A DNA stretch of 17,620 nucleotides from JAIBJP01 sp035639875 (lineage in GTDB: Bacteria; Actinomycetota; Thermoleophilia; Gaiellales; Gaiellaceae), in NCBI GenBank assembly GCA_035639875.1, contig DASQXE010000063.1, positions 1 to 17,620 on the forward strand, given 5' to 3'. Below the pieces are notes generated by a model that ran no database searches, was not told the DNA's origin, and worked only from the letters and a program-made list of their open reading frames with translations. Below are positions 14,298-17,620 of this stretch, piece by piece; position 1 is the stretch's first letter; each line of letters begins with the position of its first letter. Position numbers and translations under genes: made by a program.

Positions 14298-15869
14298 CTA
14301 GACGGGCGCCCGGCCCCGCACCCACGGGCCGGGCGGGGTCAAGAGCGACTCGGCCCGCAAATAGGCGAACCCGACGGCGGGGAAATCGCTCAGCCGCTCG
14401 ATGCACAGGAAGCGCGGGCGCCATTGCGGGAAGAACTTGTCGCTGAAGCGCAAGAGCCGCTCGAGCTGGAAGGCACGGTCGAGACGCCGGAGGGAGTAGC
14501 CGACCATCCGCGCCGCAGGGGAACGCACCGACCCGGCACGGAGAAAGTCCGCAAAGACGCAGAAGTTGAGTGAGAGCTCCGGCACGCCCTCGGCGCGCGC
14601 CCACGCGATCGTCTCGGCGATGAGCGACTCCATCAGTCCGTTTGGAGTCGTGCGCCGCCGCCGCATGGCACTCAGCGAGTAACCGCCGCTCGCGGGCGCC
14701 GGAACGAGGTGAACGAAGCCGCCCAGCCTGTCTTGCGCGTCCTCGGCCACGGCGTAGATCCCGCCCGGCTCGCCGAAGAGGTCGTCCATTGCCATCGTGA
14801 AGCCGCGCTCGGGCCAGTGTCCGCGCGTCTCGGCGGCCAGCTCCCGCACAGCACGGCGATGTGGGGCATCGAGCTCGCCTTCGCGAAAAACGCACATCCG
14901 GTAGCCCGCCTTCTCCAGCCGGTGCACTGACTGACGCACCTTGCGGATCCTCCTTCCCTCGAGCGAGAAGCACGCGGGTCGCACTATCGCCTCGTCGCCG
15001 AGCTTGATCGCGCGGAGGCCGAGCTCCCGGTAGAGGGAAAGATGCTCGGCGCTCGCGCCCAGCACGGCGATCCGCCATCCGTTTGCGTGCGCCATGCGCT
15101 GGAAGTCAGCCAACAGGGCAGCGAACTCGTCGGCCTCGCCGACCGGATCCCCGCTCACGAGCGCGGAGCCGGCGACAACACGGTATGCGAGAAAAGCCTG
15201 CCCGCTCGTCGAGAAGAAGTACGTCTTATCCCGCCGGAGAGCGAAGTAGGCGAGGCTGTCGTGGCCGTGCGCCTCGACGAGCCGCCGTGCGCAGGCATGC
15301 TCTTCGGCCGTCTGCTGAACGCGCGCCGACAGGGGACGCAACCAAAGGTAGAAGGCCTGCACCGCGAGCAGGAAGGCGATCGCGCCGAGGATGTCCTCGA
15401 GATCCTCGGGCGCCGAAAGCCGGTGCAGCTCGAGAGCCGCGAAGATCCCGCTGACCGAGGTGAGGGCAAGTGCGACGCCGAGCAGCGGACGAAAGGCACG
15501 ATCGCCGGGGACGTCGAACCGGGCGCGCCAGTGGATGAGAGCGGCCAAGAGCAGAACGCTGATGGATGCTTCTTCGGCGTCGAGACCTTTGGCGAGATGC
15601 GTGATCGCGATGCCGACGACGAGCGTCACTGCGAGCTGCCAGGCGCGGCGGCGGCGGCCGGCGAGTGCGCGGGAAAGCCACACGAGCGCGAGCCCGAAGG
15701 CGAGCGTGAGAAAGCGTGCGGCCGCCAAAAACCCGGGTGGGAGAATCCCTTCGACGAGGTCGATCCGGCTCGCGAGCTCCGGCGTCAGCGCGGACGCGAT
15801 ACCGATCAATCCGACAAGCGCCGCGGCCGCGCCGAGGAGGCGTTCGGCAGCCGGCAGTCGGGCGCTCAT
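14298..15869 (-). CDS. DUF2156 lysyl-phosphatidylglycerol-synthase-like membrane protein (MprF/LysX type)
   Basis: The 523-aa protein has an N-terminal membrane domain with about six spans (about 11-29, 45-67, 78-95, 102-117, 128-147, 159-177) and a cytoplasmic C-terminal DUF2156 domain (about 190-505). Typical signatures are DSLAYFALRRDKTYFFS (204-220), ALVSGDPVG (236-244), LGDEAIV (290-296), RKVRQSVHRLEKAGY (309-323), SLSAMRRRR (398-406) and KFFPQWRPRFLCIERL (478-493). Such proteins transfer lysine or another amino acid from aminoacyl-tRNA to phosphatidylglycerol, lowering surface charge and giving resistance to cationic peptides. It lacks the extra flippase spans of MprF and the lysyl-tRNA synthetase domain of mycobacterial LysX. 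The frame is open far upstream, but the ATG at 15867-15869 is chosen because it starts just before the first span and the longer frame overlaps other genes. The dedA gene follows 21 bases downstream of its stop. Confidence 0.88.
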   Translation of the reverse strand: MSARLPAAERLLGAAAALVGLIGIASALTPELASRIDLVEGILPPGFLAAARFLTLAFGLALVWLSRALAGRRRRAWQLAVTLVVGIAITHLAKGLDAEEASISVLLLAALIHWRARFDVPGDRAFRPLLGVALALTSVSGIFAALELHRLSAPEDLEDILGAIAFLLAVQAFYLWLRPLSARVQQTAEEHACARRLVEAHGHDSLAYFALRRDKTYFFSTSGQAFLAYRVVAGSALVSGDPVGEADEFAALLADFQRMAHANGWRIAVLGASAEHLSLYRELGLRAIKLGDEAIVRPACFSLEGRRIRKVRQSVHRLEKAGYRMCVFREGELDAPHRRAVRELAAETRGHWPERGFTMAMDDLFGEPGGIYAVAEDAQDRLGGFVHLVPAPASGGYSLSAMRRRRTTPNGLMESLIAETIAWARAEGVPELSLNFCVFADFLRAGSVRSPAARMVGYSLRRLDRAFQLERLLRFSDKFFPQWRPRFLCIERLSDFPAVGFAYLRAESLLTPPGPWVRGRAPV

Positions 15870-15881
15870 ATCACCGGGAGG

Positions 15882-15929
15882 GTACTGGCGCAATCGGCAG
15901 GGGCGGGCCAGTACAGTCGCACGCAGTCG
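15882..15929. promoter_or_regulatory. Inverted and direct repeats in a divergent promoter region
   Basis: In the 81-base gap between the DUF2156 gene (minus) and the ABM-like gene (plus), GTACTGGC (15882-15889) and GCCAGTAC (15907-15914) form a perfect 8-bp inverted repeat with a 17-base spacer. CAGTCG follows twice, at 15914-15919 and 15924-15929, exactly ten bases apart, so on the same helix face. Placement suggests a regulator site controlling one or both genes. No regulator is encoded beside it and no clear -35/-10 pair is visible. Confidence 0.4.
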
Positions 15930-15950
15930 AAACGTGAAAGGAGACGCGCT

Positions 15951-16256
15951 ATGGCAATCGCCGTGATCGTGGACATCCCGAGCCGCGAGGCCTACGAAAC
16001 GGTCAACGAAAAGATGTTCGGCTCGAAGCGGCCGACGGAGCCCATCGAAGGCAACATCATCCACACGGCCGGAGATGGGCCGAACGGTTTCCGCGTCGTC
16101 GACGTCTGGGAGTCGCAGGAGGCGTTTGACACCTTCTTCAACAATCGCGTCGCTCCCGCCATGCAGGCGGCCGGACTCCAGATGGCGGGCCCGCCGCCCC
16201 AAATCGTCGACCTCATCCACGTGTTCGTGAACGAGGAGACGGCGGCCAGGGTTTAG
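15951..16256 (+). CDS. ABM-like dimeric alpha+beta barrel protein
   Basis: The 101-aa protein starts at ATG with a strong AAAGGAG site seven bases upstream. Its pattern is an opening hydrophobic strand (AIAVIVDIP), a helix starting SREAYETVNEKMF, a central strand ending FRVVDVWESQEAFDTFF (47-63), a helix ending APAMQAAG and a last strand PQIVDLIHVF (83-92). This fits the antibiotic-biosynthesis-monooxygenase-type dimeric alpha+beta barrel. Proteins of this shape are often annotated as stress-responsive or ABM-domain proteins without a known substrate. It is divergent from the DUF2156 gene, and its stop codon overlaps the stop of the convergent DUF4236 gene. The function is not known. Confidence 0.8.
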   Translation: MAIAVIVDIPSREAYETVNEKMFGSKRPTEPIEGNIIHTAGDGPNGFRVVDVWESQEAFDTFFNNRVAPAMQAAGLQMAGPPPQIVDLIHVFVNEETAARV

Positions 16257-16453
16257 TCCGTGGTCTCCCTGCGCCGCCGGCGCCAGACGTAGGCAAGACC
16301 GGTGCCGACGAGGGTGAGCGTCGCGGTCAGTCCGCGCGGCCCGGCGCTCACCTTCGCGCCTTTTCGGCCGACGCTCACGCCGGCACCGCGCCGGCTGAGG
16401 TTGAGCGTCACGCCCGGAAGCACCCGCCTGCGCTTTTGAAACCGCCAGCCCAT
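16253..16453 (-). CDS. DUF4236 small protein
   Basis: The 66-aa protein begins MGWRFQKRRRVLPGVTLNLS, followed by RRGAGVSVGRKGAKVS and GTGLAYV. This is the usual DUF4236 pattern: a basic start, L-N-L-S-R-R-G, S-V-G, G-x-G-L-x-Y. Function of the domain is unknown. Here it is followed only by a short very basic tail (WRRRRRE). The ATG overlaps the stop of the 97-aa gene by one base, so the two form a coupled pair. Its TAA overlaps the TAG of the convergent ABM-like gene (15951-16256) by two bases, which leaves no room for a terminator between them. Confidence 0.82.
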   Translation of the reverse strand: MGWRFQKRRRVLPGVTLNLSRRGAGVSVGRKGAKVSAGPRGLTATLTLVGTGLAYVWRRRRRETTD

Positions 16454-16746
16454 CAGATCTCCCAGACGGCGACCTCGTAGCGGTCGACGGTCGGCGGCTC
16501 GCTCGCGTCGGCGGTCTCGGCCGCCTGGCGGCGAAGCTCGGTGGCGCGCTCCTCGCTCGCCCGCATCGCCTCTTCGTCTTCCCAGAGCGTGATCCCGACC
16601 GCCTTCCCCGTGCCGCGGTCGACGAGGAGGATGGCGCCTTTCCCGCCGAACTCCCGGACCACCGGCGAGACTTGGTCACGAAACATGGCGGCGGTGTCCT
16701 CGCCCTGCTCCGTCGTCCCGTAGATCGTGCTCACGCGCGCGTGCAT
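16453..16746 (-). CDS. Small ABM-like protein, second copy of the fold in this locus
   Basis: The 97-aa protein begins MHARVSTIYGTTEQGEDTAA and ends VDRYEVAVWEI. A strand-helix-strand pattern (AILLVDRGTGKAVGITLWED in the middle, the EEAMRASEERATELRRQA helix, then a last strand) fits an antibiotic-biosynthesis-monooxygenase-like or related dimeric barrel. The start is supported by GGAGGT five bases before the ATG, the strongest ribosome site in the window. It is the first gene of a two-gene minus-strand unit with the DUF4236 gene. It is not closely similar to the 101-aa protein opposite, but probably shares its fold. No substrate can be named. Confidence 0.78.
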   Translation of the reverse strand: MHARVSTIYGTTEQGEDTAAMFRDQVSPVVREFGGKGAILLVDRGTGKAVGITLWEDEEAMRASEERATELRRQAAETADASEPPTVDRYEVAVWEI

Positions 16747-16847
16747 CCTCCACCTCCGGTCGAATCTTCGCGGGGCGAGGCTACCCGCTCGACGGCATTT
16801 CGGCGCCCGTGCGGCGCACGCGCAAGACCCACCTTTTGGTTAGTTGA

Positions 16848-16876
16848 TCTCACCCGGAAGCGCACCCACAGTGAGA
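16848..16876. promoter_or_regulatory. Inverted repeat upstream of the tandem small genes
   Basis: TCTCAC (16848-16853) and GTGAGA (16871-16876) form a 6-bp inverted repeat with a 17-base spacer. They lie in the 147-base divergent gap before the first small paralogue. The rest of the gap shows a GTGCG-G-CGCAC palindrome but no convincing -35/-10 pair. It could be an operator; the evidence is weak. Confidence 0.2.
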
Positions 16877-16893
16877 CCGGAGACGTCTGCGGC

Positions 16894-17109
16894 GTGGAAG
16901 TCAGGGTCAGCGATCCGGCGTTCGTTTACGACCTCGTTTATTCGCTCAAGCGAGCGGATTACGTGGCCGCGACCCTCAACGACAATACGATCGTCGTCCG
17001 CGCGCCGGCTGCCGCAACGGGGGAAGAGGCAAGACGGAACCTCGGTTTCTATCTCGCGAATTGGCGGGCACGCCATCCAGGCGTCGACGCGGAGCTGCTC
17101 GAACCGTGA
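16894..17109 (+). CDS. Small hypothetical protein, first of a tandem paralogous pair
   Basis: The 71-aa protein is read from the GTG at 16894-16896, which has GGAG about 11 bases upstream; the open frame extends further 5' but that part overlaps the 97-aa gene and does not look coding. The sequence pattern is VEVRVSDPAFVYDLVYSL, then NDNTIVVRAP, a G-E-E-A-R-R-N-L helix and YLANWRARHPGVDAELL at the end. This alpha/beta pattern recurs almost motif for motif in the next gene, which starts inside this gene's stop (GTGA overlap). I recall similar short proteins in Thermoleophilia-like genomes, all uncharacterised. No metal or catalytic motif is visible. Confidence 0.7.
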   Translation: MEVRVSDPAFVYDLVYSLKRADYVAATLNDNTIVVRAPAAATGEEARRNLGFYLANWRARHPGVDAELLEP

Positions 17110-17330
17110 TCGTCGAGATCAGCGACGCCGAATGCTTGGACGACCTCGTCGCGTTTCTGCGCTGGGCGTCTTGTGACGCGGAGCGCGTCGGCAAGCGAAC
17201 GATCTCCGTGTCACTCCCGGATGCTCCCGGCGACGGCGCCGCTCGGCGCGAGCTCGAGCTCTACCTCGCCGCCTGGCAGGCCCGGCACCCAGGCGTGCGC
17301 GCCGTGCGCAAACCGCGCTACGACCTCTAG
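17106..17330 (+). CDS. Small hypothetical protein, second of a tandem paralogous pair
   Basis: The 74-aa protein starts at GTG 17106-17108, overlapping the previous stop by four bases (GTGA). It shares the plan of the preceding protein: VEISDAECLDDLVAFL, then KRTISVSLPD, the G-D-G-A-A-R-R-E-L helix, and YLAAWQARHPGVRA. Shared positions include V-E-x-x-V/I-S-D, D-L-V, T-I-x-V, A-R-R-x-L, Y-L-A-x-W-x-A-R-H-P-G-V. This shows a local gene duplication. It carries two cysteines (C10, C19) absent from its partner. The pair may form a heterodimer or a pseudo-symmetric unit. It converges on the molybdenum subunit gene with a 6-base gap. Confidence 0.72.
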   Translation: MIVEISDAECLDDLVAFLRWASCDAERVGKRTISVSLPDAPGDGAARRELELYLAAWQARHPGVRAVRKPRYDL

Positions 17331-17336
17331 GGGTCC

Positions 17337-17620
17337 TTACGCAAGCCCGACGATGTCGTCGGGACGGACGGGCACGCGGGTGAGCTCGCGGCCGGTGGCG
17401 TCTCGCAAAGCAGCGACGATCGCGGCGGTTGAGACGACCGTCGGCGGCTCCCCCACTCCCTTGGCGCCGTACGGAGCGTCGGGCTCGGGCTCCTCGACGA
17501 GCTCGGCGACGACCGACGGCATGTCGAGGGTCGTGGGGATCAGATAGTCGGTGAAGCTCGCGTTCACGATCCGGCCGTCGCGTGTCTGGATCTCCTCCAT
17601 CAGTGCGAGACCGAGGCCTT
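17337..17620 (-). CDS. Xanthine dehydrogenase-family molybdenum-binding subunit, C-terminal end (partial)
   Basis: The frame enters from the right edge and ends at TAA (17337-17339), giving the last 94 residues of a large subunit. The visible part begins GLGLALMEE, then FTDYLIPTTLDMP and APYGAKGVGEPPTVVSTAAI. The glutamate in GVGEPP is the conserved active-site base that acts at the molybdenum in this hydroxylase family. The family includes xanthine dehydrogenase, aldehyde oxidase and CO-dehydrogenase-like enzymes; the C-terminal end alone does not fix the substrate. Two-subunit or three-subunit arrangements with FAD and 2Fe-2S proteins are usual, and those genes would lie outside the window. 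Confidence 0.9.
   Translation of the reverse strand, partial: GLGLALMEEIQTRDGRIVNASFTDYLIPTTLDMPSVVAELVEEPEPDAPYGAKGVGEPPTVVSTAAIVAALRDATGRELTRVPVRPDDIVGLA

Noticed and set aside
15870..16679. N-terminal extension of the DUF2156 frame back to about 16679, giving a 793-residue protein.
   Set aside because: The extension runs antisense through the 101-aa ABM-like gene, which has a strong ribosome site, and overlaps the minus-strand DUF4236 and 97-aa genes in another frame. The membrane protein starts naturally at the ATG at 15869.

Overview
The window is high in G+C and densely coded. Gaps are short, genes often overlap by 1-4 bases, GTG/TTG starts are common, and long spurious reading frames lie antisense to real genes. 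Gene content (FadR-type GntR regulator, PolX-like PHP protein, LPG-synthase-like DUF2156 protein, DUF4236 protein, several short Actinobacteria-style hypothetical proteins) suggests an actinobacterium, perhaps from the deep-branching Thermoleophilia. That placement is inferred from style and remembered families, not from a marker gene. I saw no rRNA, tRNA, CRISPR array, prophage or insertion sequence.

Positions 1-5067 (minus strand) hold a tight catabolic operon, read from right to left. It runs FadR-type GntR regulator, beta-hydroxyacid dehydrogenase (HIBADH family), 2-oxoacid dehydrogenase E1 alpha, E1 beta, an M24-fold enzyme of the DddP/creatinase type, and the lipoyl domain of an E2 cut by the window edge. 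The likely logic is that the M24 enzyme or the dehydrogenase generates an oxo acid from a small substrate, which the E1/E2 complex oxidises to an acyl-CoA. The substrate is unknown. Two operator-like palindromes flank the regulator's start codon. Adenine deaminase (5117-6856) lies just upstream on the same strand.

Positions 6889-11817 hold a small secreted protein on plus, then a minus-strand series read right to left: a 72-aa conserved hypothetical, a 38-aa single-span membrane peptide coupled to it, a lipoprotein thermonuclease, a 900-aa PAS/PAS/GAF/PAS histidine kinase, and a peptidoglycan-binding protein that looks truncated at both ends and sits in frame directly behind the kinase stop codon.

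Positions 11818-15869 hold a PolX-like protein on plus whose PHP nuclease domain is intact but whose polymerase catalytic acidic residues appear lost. A 269-base non-coding stretch with three strong inverted repeats follows. Then comes a minus-strand pair: DUF2156 lysyl-phosphatidylglycerol-synthase-like protein followed by a DedA membrane protein.

Positions 15951-17620 hold two small ABM-like (dimeric alpha+beta barrel) proteins with a DUF4236 protein between them, a tandem pair of short paralogous hypothetical proteins with a 4-base overlap, and the C-terminal end of a xanthine dehydrogenase-type molybdenum subunit entering from the right edge.

The points most worth a second look are the M24-containing oxo-acid dehydrogenase operon, the PolX homologue with a dead palm, the structured intergenic region at 13438-13683, the tandem small paralogues, and the broken peptidoglycan-binding gene.
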